In this document: positions 25,076-34,930 of the stretch, piece after piece | Layout of the letters: every line of letters begins with the position of its first letter | How positions within the stretch are numbered: position 1 is the stretch's first letter | Assembly (NCBI GenBank): GCA_949987705.1 | Contig: OX465281.1 | Location: 258,450,542 to 258,514,541, forward strand | Source: Thereva unica | Lineage: Eukaryota > Arthropoda > Insecta > Diptera > Therevidae | Reading direction: 5' to 3' | DNA: 64,000 nucleotides | Program-made: the position numbers and the translations under genes | Notes under the pieces: generated by a model | The model's database searches: none | What the model was told of the DNA's origin: nothing | Seen by the model: the letters and a program-made list of their open reading frames with translations, nothing else

Positions 25076-25258
25076 TCACTCGTCTATCACCAAAATTTGT
25101 CTCCAAAATTCAGCATTTCAAATGTTCAACAGAAATTAAACAAGTAAGGTGATTACCAAATAATCATAACCTAAGCACAGTGCTTAAAAGTAAAACACTT
25201 CTTCGTCAATTAAACACTTGAGATAGTAAACACTCCAGTGTTTAGAAATAAAACACTC

Positions 25259-25360
25259 TGGTTTCTTGCCTAGTTTCTTCGGTTTTTCCGATTCTGGTCA
25301 ATTCGGCAGGTCGACCACCTTCCTCCTTTCACAGCCTGGACTTGGGACCAGACGATGGCG
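25259..25360. repeat. 105-base interspersed repeat, copy 3
   Basis: Same blocks as the copies at 4495 and 5451 with a few substitutions, ending GGACCAGACGATGG. Preceded by a short region with repeated AAACACT and GTGTTTAG motifs. Confidence 0.75.
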
Positions 25361-26314
25361 GAGTAATGCTAAAAAATTATATCACATATTGTTTTTCTGT
25401 AAAAGATGATTTTAATGAAAGGCTTAAAAATTATAATCAAACATTAATGGCCACCACATAAAGAGTTATAAATCGCTTCAAAACACTAAAATCATCAAAA
25501 CTTCTCTTCTTGCACTTTCGCAGCGAACGCATAAAAAAACTGCCAGCATTCCTTCTGACCATTTTCCGTTGTATCGTCTATCTATGTGCAATAGCTTTTG
25601 ATAAAACCTTTCACCATGTTCCATTCGATACTGCACCAAGATTTTCGGGAGTGAACTCTAGTGTGGGTCCAAAACGTGATTTTAAAGAATTTTTCACTAA
25701 AGACTTGTCAAATAATACATTTTTAACTCCAGGGGTTGCACTCGCTCTTCTAGCCAATTTTTTACTTAGTTGTGTTTATCTCGTGCACGGCTGGTGAATA
25801 GACATAAAAAAAAAAAAACCTGGTATGTCCAATTAACAATGCTACAACTTCAAAATTAGCTCAAATGTACTACTTTCCCGGCTCTCATTAGCACATCTGA
25901 AACAAGGTCTTCACCAAATTAACCTTTTATGAAAAAATTATAGTGCTGTGCTGCAACTGAGGACCCCTATTTTTACTGAGCTATTTGAGAGTACATATAT
26001 ATTAATAAATTAGGCCATTCTTCGACGAACTGACAACCACCACCCAAACTGAACACCACCCAAATTAAATCCTTCGTACAAGTAATATTTCAGTTTCAAT
26101 CTATTATGTTTGTTTTTGACTTGCGCAACGTACTTGATCGCACTTGTGTTCTGCTTTAATTTTCAAACTTTGATTGCTCGTCTCCCTCACACCTGAATTC
26201 CTACAAACGTGAATTGGCAAATTGTGTGATTAATTGGTATTCACTATGCGAACTAGAAAAAAAGAACAAATCAAGCCTCAAATACTTAAGCAAAAAGTCG
26301 ATTTAAAAATGAAA

Positions 26315-26320
26315 TTTATT
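26315..26320 (-). terminator. Poly(A) signal AATAAA for the defensin gene
   Basis: On the minus strand AATAAA lies 78-83 bases past the defensin stop codon, with AT-rich sequence around it. The distance is normal for a short insect 3' UTR. Confidence 0.55.
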
Positions 26321-26397
26321 GAAGATTCTTATAAATAAAAATATATAAATAAGCGTAAAACAGTAACCGCGAGGCTCATCCCTTCAGCATCATCCCC

Positions 26398-26679
26398 TTA
26401 CTTTCTGCAGTTGCACACAGCCCGTTTGTCGCACCAGCCTCCCCTGAATCTCTTGGCGATGCAGTGAGCTGCGCATGCGGCGTGTCCCACCTTGAACGGA
26501 CTTAGGAGATCACAAGTTGCCCTTTTCTGTCTTGAAATCTGCATCCCTTCTCCCTGGGGTTCTTCGAAGGCATCCTCCCTCAATGCTGCTGCATCATCAT
26601 CTGATTCCAGCTGATAGGGCTGAGCACAAGTGAAGGCGACGAGGGCGATTAAGACGAATCCGAGCACAAAAAAACGCAT
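26398..26679 (-). CDS. Insect defensin (antimicrobial peptide precursor), nested antisense gene
   Basis: A complete single-exon 93-residue precursor. Residues 1-19 are a signal peptide (hydrophobic core, Ala at the cleavage region). Residues 20-53 are an acidic propeptide ending in the dibasic processing site RQKR (50-53). The mature peptide would be 40 residues (54-93), starting ATCDLLSP. Its six cysteines, at 56, 69, 73, 83, 89 and 91, give the C-x12-C-x3-C-x9-C-x5-C-x-C pattern of arthropod CS-alpha-beta defensins, with the usual Gly-Gly before the fourth Cys. Such peptides are secreted from fat body into haemolymph and mainly act on Gram-positive membranes. It resembles the defensin-like peptides of black soldier fly as I remember them, with a different residue set after the CxxxC helix. 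It lies inside the giant sei intron on the opposite strand. The reading frame is intact. Confidence 0.95.
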   Translation of the reverse strand: MRFFVLGFVLIALVAFTCAQPYQLESDDDAAALREDAFEEPQGEGMQISRQKRATCDLLSPFKVGHAACAAHCIAKRFRGGWCDKRAVCNCRK

Positions 26680-26750
26680 CTTGATTAGGCGGCTTAGTAT
26701 GATGAAAGTTAAACTTGGGCGGTTTGAAGATCAGTCGCTTGCGGGCAGAT

Positions 26751-26792
26751 AACTGATTAATGGTGATCTTCCATAAATTTCTGCGTCTTATA
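26751..26792 (-). promoter_or_regulatory. Putative core promoter of the defensin gene
   Basis: On the minus strand, 26756-26751 reads TCAGTT, a match to the arthropod initiator. It would place transcription start at about 26754 and give a 75-base 5' UTR. A TATAAG motif occupies 26787-26792. The TATA-to-initiator spacing (first T about 38 bases upstream) is several bases longer than the usual ~31, so the true start may lie a few bases upstream of the initiator match. Confidence 0.4.
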
Positions 26793-26819
26793 TGTATAGC
26801 GGGTAGTAAGTGTAGAGCT

Positions 26820-26846
26820 GATAAGGTGGACGGGGCTTTTTGCAAT
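26820..26846 (-). promoter_or_regulatory. Putative immune-response element: GATA, kappaB-like and C/EBP-like sites
   Basis: Between about 66 and 92 bases upstream of the proposed start lie GATAAG (26820-26825), GGGGCTTTTT (26832-26841, fits the insect Rel/NF-kappaB consensus GGGRNNYYYY) and TTGCAAT (26840-26846, C/EBP-like). A second GATAA overlaps the initiator (26748-26752). Neighbouring kappaB and GATA sites are the known arrangement in fly antimicrobial-peptide promoters driven by Imd/Toll and Serpent. The match is by consensus only. Confidence 0.45.
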
Positions 26847-26866
26847 TCACTTAGACAATTCGGGAC

Positions 26867-27923
26867 CTGCCGCAAGTTAAATAATAAAAGTATCAGAAAA
26901 AATATAAAAAAAGGATCAAAAGTATCAAAAATAATTTTCGTAGAAAGTATCAAAAGTATCTTCTTGAGTTGAGTAAGAAATAGAAAAAAAACACGGAAAT
27001 TTATGGATAACAATTTAATAAAAACAACAAAATCCAATTCTTATACTAAACATTGGTCATTAATAGAATCAATATTGAATCAATATTGTATTGGAGTTAC
27101 AATATATAATAAATAAAGCACGAGGCGCATATGCATGCCTGTTCCGCATATGGAGATCAACGGAGATCTCAACTAACACCAAATTGCGGCTGTTCAACTC
27201 CAACGTGAAGGCAGTACTTTTGTACGGTTGCGAAACATGGAAAGTCACCCAATTCATCACAGGGCGCCTACAAGTCTTCGTCAACAGATGCCTGCGTCGT
27301 ATCCTAAAAATCCGCTGGCAGGATAGAATTTCAAACGAAGAACTATGGCGCCGTGCCGGCCAAGAAAGGATAGACTACCAAATCAGACGAAGGAAATGGA
27401 ATTGGGTTGGACACACCTTGCGACGCGAAAACGAAAATCTAGCCAAGCAGGCCCTCGACTGGAATCCGCAAGGATCCCGTCGAGTCGGAAGACCTAGGAC
27501 AACATGGAGGAGAACCCTACTAGCAGAAGCCGCAACAACTGGGAGATCCTGGTCGGAGCTGAGAGCTGTCGCGCAAAACAGAGTCCGCTGGAGGGCAACT
27601 GTTTCCGCCCTATGTCCCATGAGGGATTAAAGGAGCACAATGATGATGATGAATGATTGGAATTACACGTGCGGCAGGCCAAATTATATATAACACAACC
27701 GTCATACTGAGTTTTACGTGTGCATGGCATTACAGATGGCAAATATGGACAAGAATGTATTTAAAACAGTTCTAATAGGGAATTTTTTGGTAGAATAGAT
27801 TTTGGTAAATAGATAGTATCAAATTAGTATTATTTCCAAGGAAAAAGTATCAAAGTATCATTTCAAAAAAATCAAGAAAAAAAGTATCACTTTTGATCCA
27901 AAAGGATCAAAGTGGCAACACTG
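26867..27923. mobile_element. hAT-like non-autonomous element, copy 1, carrying an RTE LINE insertion
   Basis: The right end is GTGGCAACACTG, reading inward as CAGTGTTGCCAC, a typical hAT terminus. The left end is damaged (CTGCCGCAAG). Flanks TTCGGGAC (26859-26866) and ATCGGGAC (27924-27931) form an 8-base target duplication with one mismatch, the length expected for hAT. Both subterminal regions are A-rich with repeated AGTATCA motifs and align with copy 2 at 41213-43194. No hAT transposase is seen. The element begins 25 bases beyond the defensin kappaB-like site. Confidence 0.65.
27102..27655 (+). pseudogene. 5'-truncated RTE-like LINE: C-terminal part of reverse transcriptase ORF
   Basis: An open frame running to a stop at 27628-27630 encodes the region after the RT palm: NKARGAYACLFRIW, then LLYGCETWKVT, a CLRRILKI motif, RRRKWNWVGHTLRR, and GRPRTTWRR. 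This order is characteristic of RTE-clade LINEs. The 3' end is a short TGATGATGATGA run, typical of RTE elements. Flanks ATTGGAGTTACA (27090-27101) and ATTGGAATTACA (27656-27667) form a 12-base target duplication with one mismatch. It inserted into the hAT-like element, so it is younger than that insertion. Endonuclease and catalytic RT motifs are missing, so it is inactive although the fragment itself has no stops. Confidence 0.8.
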
Positions 27924-28084
27924 ATCGGGACCGAGGGAAGTCCCAGCGATTTGCAAGAATTTAAACCCGGAAAGTAGAGTAGGCGAGTTATGAAACATGA
28001 GAACGTGTCTAGCAATTGCTTCATGTGCTGCTTTTAATTGGGGGTTTTGAAATTTCCATAAGTGATTTAAAATATTTGCTCAAC

Positions 28085-29210
28085 TTTTAAACCAAAGGTA
28101 CTTTTGAGGGGTGCCTCGAAGTGGTAATTCGAGTTTTGAAAAAAGAAAAGTGTCGGCCGGAGCCTTATCAGGGGAATACGGTGATTGTTCGAAAAGATTT
28201 GTAGAGTTTTTGGCCGGAAATTCGTTGACAATCATAGCCTTGTGAAATTGTACGTTATCGTGGTGCAAAATTTCAACAAATCTGGTCTTTTTCGACGAAT
28301 TTGCTATCTCAAACCACCCATAATGCTCAGGTAATAACTATTATTTACTGTTTCACCTTCTGGCAAGAATTTCGAATGCACAACACCGGGGTAATCGAAA
28401 AAGCTGTCAAAATCAAGCTGACTTTTGATCAACTTTGACGTGCTTTTTTTGGTTTCGACTGGAAGGCGCCATTCTTGTTGACTGGTTTGCATGTCAAACT
28501 CATAAGCCTCATAAGTCTCATCACCAGTTACAATGCATTTAATGAATGCGAAATGGGAATTGACTCGTTCGAACATGTGTTCAGCTACTTTTACGCGATT
28601 GATTTTTTGCAGATATTTCAGGGGCCAGTTCGTGTATGTCGAAAACGAAAACTTTTTTTCGTCTCGGGTTCGCGTAGGTCGAAAAATTGAAAATTTTCGA
28701 CTGAAGCCGACGAAAGGCACTCGAAAGCTCTTGGGTTATCGAGTTTTTGCATTAGGACACGAACAATTTTCTTTCGACCTATGCGAACGCTAAAATTTTC
28801 GTCGACAAAATTTTTCGACTTCAATTTTTTTTCGTACGATTATCGTCGTTCGCCATACACGAACCGGCCTCAGGTCTTTCGGCAATATTCAAGCTACAAC
28901 GCATTTCATGCGTTAAAATGGTACAAATTGATTCGTGAGACATAAAAACTTCAGCGGTTGTCTCTCTCAGACTTAAACGAACAGTCACCATTTCCTTTAC
29001 TTTAGGATGTTGAGTTCAGTTGAAGACGTTGAAGGCCAACCAGAACATCTTCCACCACATCTTGACTTCTTTTAAATGCACTATACCAGTCATACGCACG
29101 AATGTTTGATAAAGTCGATTCGCCTTATGTAACATTTTCAGATCTTCGGCACACGAAATTCCATTTGTAATGTAAAATTTAATCCTTTGTTCGATATTTG
29201 TATCCATAGT
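28085..29210 (-). pseudogene. Mariner-family transposase pseudogene, split by a foldback element
   Basis: In minus-strand order: an N-terminal region starting near 29207 (MDTNIEQRIKFYITNGISCAE, the mariner helix-turn-helix start), RVKVAEHMFERV, then IVTGDET (first catalytic Asp), FFDYPGVVHSKFLPEG, HHDN (second Asp) and YSPDKAPAD (third Asp of the DD34D triad). All three catalytic Asp positions can be seen, but frameshifts break the ORF and a 247-base element sits at 28623-28869. The mariner terminal repeats were not located with confidence. Confidence 0.8.
28623..28869. mobile_element. Foldback MITE inserted in the mariner pseudogene
   Basis: Inverted ends GGCCAGTTCGTGTATG (left) and GGCCGGTTCGTGTATG (right, inward). 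A 5-base direct repeat TCAGG flanks it (28618-28622 and 28870-28874). Removing the element and one TCAGG rejoins the mariner frame without a gap, which confirms both borders. The interior is rich in self-complementary TCGAAAATTTTCGA-like motifs and has no coding capacity. Confidence 0.75.
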
Positions 29211-32200
29211 AAAAATCGCAAAACACACTTAAAATGAACGGACAAAATGCACAATGCAAACGAACTATATGTGCCAGTGACATTCAAACTGCGAGGAAAA
29301 TCTGTCTTGGTTCATGGTGTACCTAAGCCATGTTTTATGCGCCTCAAAGAAAAGAAACTCTTTTCGCAACCAGCTGAGATTCTCGGAAGGCCTACAGCAG
29401 CTTTCAATAGTGTGTATAGGTTGGGAGTGAGATCGCTCTGCACCTTTATGGGCAACACTTTAATGTTTCCATAGAGCGCGGCGAGGTTTGAACATCCAGG
29501 TGCTCAATGGCCATTCTAAAGTGGACCGGTCCGCCCTAGCCCCCTAGTTATCTATGCCTAATACATATTACCTTTGTTTGCCATGTTTTTCCGGTTTTTC
29601 TGTGTTTTCATTTATTGCTTCTTATCACCTCACGTTTTTTAGGGCCCTCCTGTATTCTATTTATTGCGGGGTTGTGTCCGAGATCCCAGTGTTGCCAGTT
29701 CCTTTGGATGGACATAACTGATGTTCACTTCCGCTGCTGTTGGCGCCCATTGTTGTACTCCAGAGCTCTTCAATATATGTTTCTTTTCAAATGATTTGCT
29801 GGTTCAAGGCTTGTTGCACCTTCCCAGCACATTCTAACCTTTAAATGCTGTCCGGCTTAAGGTCTTACGATTAATGGAATCACTTTGGACGTTTGTGATT
29901 GCGGCGATTTTGAGGCGAATAGTTTGCTTCATCCAAATGGTGGTTAGTTTCACTGTTAAAGCCCCTGAAATATCTTCCACAATAAGTCTCCATCTTTGGC
30001 TTACTGCTACGTGATCAATAACTGTATTAGTAAAGTCACTTAAAATAGTTTTTTTTTGCAAATGCCGCAACTATTTGGTGTCGATATTTCTATATAAGTT
30101 CTGGGTGAACACAAATAGTCATGCATTGCTTCTCAACAAGCATAAGCTCTCAGACGATTCTCTAAACGAAAATATAAAAAATAGAAAAAATAAAATTCCG
30201 CCAAATTTCCCGTCTTAAAGTTCAGCTGAAAATACAATTCCCATTACATAAGGGCTCCCCCTGTGTGACTCTAAATTGTGCGGAAATTTATTGCCAGGAG
30301 CCGAATGAAAGTGAAGGTTATGTGGAAAATTGTTTGTTCCTTTGCTAATACACCAATCCTCCGTAAAGGATAACTTCAGGATCAAAGGCTCCAAAATAGC
30401 GGAAGTGTAAACATGCAAACGCGAAAGACACCCACTTTGAGGCTGCCAGGTGCGAGTCTAGTGCGTTTTTTTAAGTGTGGAAGCGAAGAAGAAGCAATTC
30501 ATGAAGCTTATAGCCCCACGGAAATTGCCCACTTCTATGGAAGCTTTTTATGGCAGATCTCGTTCTATCTAAAAGCTTTGAGAATTTCTAGTGAAATTGT
30601 GACTTTATCGCGGTCTGGACGGCTTCAGCGAAACGATAAATTTACACATTTTCCGTGCAAAAATCGTGTGCTTGTGTGTGTTAGTAGTGCTGCGGTGTTT
30701 TTTGTGTCTGAAAATATTACAGCTGAAACAAAGCGTGAGCCGGACGGAAAAGAGTGAATTTAATAATTTCTTTAAAACAAAAAAAAACAAGACTTGCTTC
30801 GGTCCTTTCACACAGGAGAAATGATTAATTGAGATCCTTGCAATAGTGAAAGAAACACAAATGAATAAAATTTTCCCTTACCAGGAAGCTTTTGAAATAA
30901 AAGGAAAAAGAAAGCTGCTCTAAGATGTATCTTACGGGGACCGGGGGGTTTCTTCCTCATTGAGAAATGTATCTGCTTTCACTACGGGCACAACAAAAGA
31001 ACCAAGGATTCCCTTAAGCTTTTCCGAAAATATTGTAAACCAATCCCCCCCAACTGTGTTCACTATAAAAATGGGGCTACAATTTCAAGGATGTGTTGTG
31101 TTTGTGAGTTTAATTTCGTATACCTGTAGAAAAGCAACACTTAACCCCGAAGGATTTTTCTGCAGTAATAACACTGCTGCCTGCCATAAGGAAAATAAAT
31201 TTCTGTTCTTTCATTTTGCTCCATTTATTCTGGGAAGGCTGACTTCGGGGGATTTTACTCCCGTTCTTAGCGCTTAAAGACTCCATAACAAAAAGGAAAA
31301 AATCCGGATGTATCTGTCTTTTGTTCATCACCCCTTCAATAAAAAAGCTGTGTTTGTTGTAACTAACCGTTTTCCCTCGTGCAAACTTGCTACATCCCTT
31401 TGCATGGTGTATTTCGTACATGTTTACATATACTTATATACCAATTCGTATCTACTACATACATGCAACCTTGAGCTTTATGTCCTGAAACTAGATGGCA
31501 TTATTGCTCGTGTGTACCAACATTTATCAGCGTCTCTAGGCCCTATTTCGTGATAACATACCAAATTTTCTTGTCCTTCTCGGGTAGAAAATTCCGAGGA
31601 TTGCGTTGATGATGATTAGTTATTCTGGCCATGTGTAAAATATCGAGCTTGTGTGGCCAAAGTTAATTCTATCACAGAGTCACACCAAGCATGCCGCACA
31701 GAACACGTCCGCCTCCTTTTTTCTCTGTCGTCTTATAAATATGCGTTCCAAAGTTTTCCTCCAAAACAAGCTGAATTTCAACTATGAGCATTTCGCCAGT
31801 TGACAAAATTATGCTAATTTAAGTAGGATTCGTCTAGTTGACAACTGAGTTTGAGGAGCTGTGATGCTAATTTTCGAAATGTCACATTAATTTTTAAAAA
31901 TTCCATAAATTCGCGGCCCCATTAAAAATTTATGAATTCATGATAATTTGTTACGTTTGTTTTGATCCATTCACACACACAGGCAGAAACGAGGTGGACT
32001 AAGAACAAAAAACAAATAATACTCAACAATTCTGGCAAACATCCAAGTCAAAATATTTTTTTTTCATGACAAATCTTCCCTGGATATATCGTTATTTTTT
32101 TTTCTTTGATAAGACTTTTCGCAAATTTTTGCCAGAATATTATATCCATGTGTAAGTGTGTAAATGTAAATAGATAGAGGTAAAAACTTTGGGAAATTCC

Positions 32201-32959
32201 TTTTTGTTGCCGAACATAATGTTTTCATTATATGAAAGTTTATACACAGTCGTTTCTGGCGAATTTTGTGTTGTTTATTCGCTCTTTTAGTTGAAATGAA
32301 TTGGTTTTATTTTCGCCATAAATCGCATGACCCGACATCTATTAATTACTTAATGTGGTGGTGATGTACTAAGAATTTTTCTGGGCCATGAGTAAATGTG
32401 TTTATCCAATAGATCACTTATTATTTACAAAGTTCGTCAAACACATTCATCCTACAAATGGTTTATGTACATACTAGTGCAAAGTAGGAAAAAACTGGGG
32501 CAGAACGTTCCAATTTATACCCGTATTCTAAAATCAGTCACAAGTCACAACGCAATCATAAGTGTGTTGTGTAGTACGTCTCAACTTAAGACAATTTGTT
32601 ATTCTAAAATTTTGCTGATTCAATGCAGTGGCAAGCAGTTACAGTGCCTATAAAAATACTGCTATGTATACCGCAGGTCACAAGAAAGCATATGAAGAGC
32701 ACGCTTCTAGAATATTTTTCATAATTTCTCATAGTTTTGATGAGAGTTTCTCGGACGTTCACATTCACTCTGCCTCAGGTTAGGTTGGAATGGCTGCTCC
32801 CCCACTAGGGAGCCTACTTAGGCACACCATTGGGCCCATTGAGATACCATTCTAGTGTTGGGACAAAGTTCAGGCAACTTCAAGCTATTTGAAGCTTAAG
32901 CGACAAAGGTCAAGGACCCCAGTATTTTGCAGAGCTAGAAAATTCGCCGGCTAGTAGCT
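29211..32959. other. Intron 1: no gene recognised
   Basis: An ATG-initiated frame at 30413-30757 (114 codons) lacks homology, signal peptide or splice context that I can recognise. 31560-32700 is AT-rich. From about 32770 the GGTTAGGTTGGAATGGCTG text may belong to the 3' end of the R1-like fragment. Confidence 0.45.
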
Positions 32960-34060
32960 TGTAAACTCGTCAATCTAATCGAACCTTTAGCTGCTAGCAC
33001 TCTTGGCATTTCTCTGCTTTTCTCTATTCCTTTTGGCGTTCCCAGCTTTAAATTTCTTTGTATGGCCTTCAGCGCTGCTTCCAATTTTCTCCACATATCC
33101 TCGAACCTCATCGTGTGTCCTATAATGTCAGTGTCGCCTCGGCCATTTCTTCCAATTCCTCCCTTTGATCGGCGAATCTAAAGAAAACGTACTTAAAAGA
33201 AAACGAGAAAACGCAGTTAAAGAAAACGTACTCTTCCATGTTTGGGATAAGTCTGTCAGTCCAAAGACCCTTGACAGATTCATCCTACTTCATTTGCAAC
33301 TCGCTTACGAATTGTCACCATACAATCTGCAGCCGCACTATTTTAGGCACTTCTCTACCATATTCTGGGTCATAGAGACGCATGCCATCTGTCGCCATTA
33401 TAATATCTACGAGGACCATCCCCGCTAAAACGCACGCCGCATCGTCTTGTATGCACGCACTTGCAGCACGCACAAGATGCTTAGCTGGTATGCGGCCCTT
33501 CACTTTCTGCTGTTTGCAGTCCTGTTGAACGCTGCTGTCCGCACTGATGCTGCATATGAAAACACTGAGAGAACCAGCCTCCCCGTCAGGAAACAAAGAC
33601 TTGGACTTGACCCCCAACGTTGGGCAGCATTCTTTCGAGTTCTCCATGCCTTCCAAGTGTGCTTTAAAGTTTAGCCTCCGTTCGAATATCGCTCCCAGGT
33701 ACCTTAGAGTGGATGAATGATCTGTTGCCCTAAATTGATCCTTACGGACACTGGCTTTCTCCGTTTGTTGATTAGCAACACTTCAGTTTTGTGTTCAGCA
33801 AGCATTAAACCACTGCTTTCTCTGCCACGCTTTTATCACCGATATCGCTTCGTTCGCACAAAATTCGATCTCATCTAGGCGTCGTCCTACGACCACTACC
33901 CTGATGTCATCCGCGAACCCGATCGCTACTGCTTTTTTTGGGAGGCGTAGCCTCAACACCACGTTATACATTACGATCACCAGTAGAGGGCCCATGACTG
34001 AACCCTGTGGAAGGCCGCATGTTGTCTTGAACATCTTCGGGCTATAGACGTGAAGCGTGA
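32960..34060 (-). pseudogene. R1-like LINE fragment: RT catalytic box to C-terminus
   Basis: In minus-strand order: CGLPQGSVMGPLL and IGFADDIRVVVVGR (34034-33900, catalytic FADD intact), LAEHKTEVLLINKRRKP, STLRYLGAIF, then RAASACIQDDAACVLAGMVLVDI near 33440. Downstream traces of RLIPNM and a Cys-poor tail reach about 32960. This order matches R1-clade non-LTR elements. Frames shift several times. Confidence 0.7.
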
Positions 34061-34439
34061 AATTGCTTTAGGATGCAAATTTAGCCTCAAAATCACACAG
34101 TGTGTTCCGTGCTGCCGACTTCTGATATTCGTCGTAAACGGTTTGTCGAAGTTCCAATGGTGGCAGCATTTGTATCAGGCAAGCAGAATTTCCCCGTACG
34201 CACAGTACTGCAGCCAGAGGCTCCTTCTCTACTATTAGGCAGAGTGGCGGGAAGTTGAGTAGAGCTGCAGTTCGATAGGTACTTTTAGCTCCCGTGATAC
34301 CAAAATAAAACATCCTTGTAACATTGGTCGGATTAATCAGGGCAGACTTTTGTTTAATCTTGATCCACCATGAAATACGTGACCATGGACCTTATGACCT
34401 TCGAGTAAGGCGAAAACGCTAACCACGGTTTTAAGCCCC

Positions 34440-34930
34440 AGGTTTGCCTACAAATTGACAGATTTGGAGAGATGTAATGGCCTTAGCAGTTACTCACTAT
34501 ATCTGGAACTTCCACGAGACTTTTCAAATTTACTTCTAATGGGTCGATTACAGTTTTTGTGCCTTAATACCCTAGTTTGTGGTCCGATACCATCATGCCG
34601 TGACACATATGACAGAGCGACTTGCATGAGGTCCGATATGGTGCTATCATGGCAACCGCTGATCCTTATGACGATCGGCTTTCAAGTCCCGATTATTCAG
34701 GTCGACAACAATTTCGACGATTAAGAGAGGCGACAGGAGGCTCCCTTGAGGACAGTAGTTAACTGCTGCTGCTCTCAGTAGTTATTAGCAGTGGGGTTCA
34801 ATGCCCTTTTTTGCCACGGATTTGTTAATCGCGTCGAAAGTAACATTGTCAAACGCACCTACAATATCTCTAACTAGAAAGTGGCCTATTATGCTTGACT
34901 AAAACGTGCTCCATCTTTCCATCGTCTCCA
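34440..34930 (-). pseudogene. Second LINE reverse transcriptase fragment
   Basis: The minus strand reads DIVGAFDNVTFDAINKSVAKKGIEPH (RT box A, GAFDNV) at about 34900-34800, then CPQGSLLSPLL and a VVDLNN block. It differs from the adjacent R1-like fragment in its motif wording and is a separate, decayed insertion. Confidence 0.55.

Noticed and set aside
25175..25260. Short iterated AAACACT/GTGTTTAG words as a CRISPR-like or regulatory array
   Set aside because: Units are irregular, unspaced and AT-rich; eukaryotic context. Probably simple sequence beside the 105-base repeat.
25510..25797. 95-codon plus frame with hydrophobic segments followed by a 13-base A run
   Set aside because: It opens with TTG, not ATG, and has no family resemblance. 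The A run suggested a retrocopy but there is no target duplication or recognisable parent.
30413..30757. ATG-started 114-codon frame on the plus strand
   Set aside because: No signal peptide, motif, poly(A) or splice context recognised; composition close to chance in this region. Overlaps a minus frame of similar quality.
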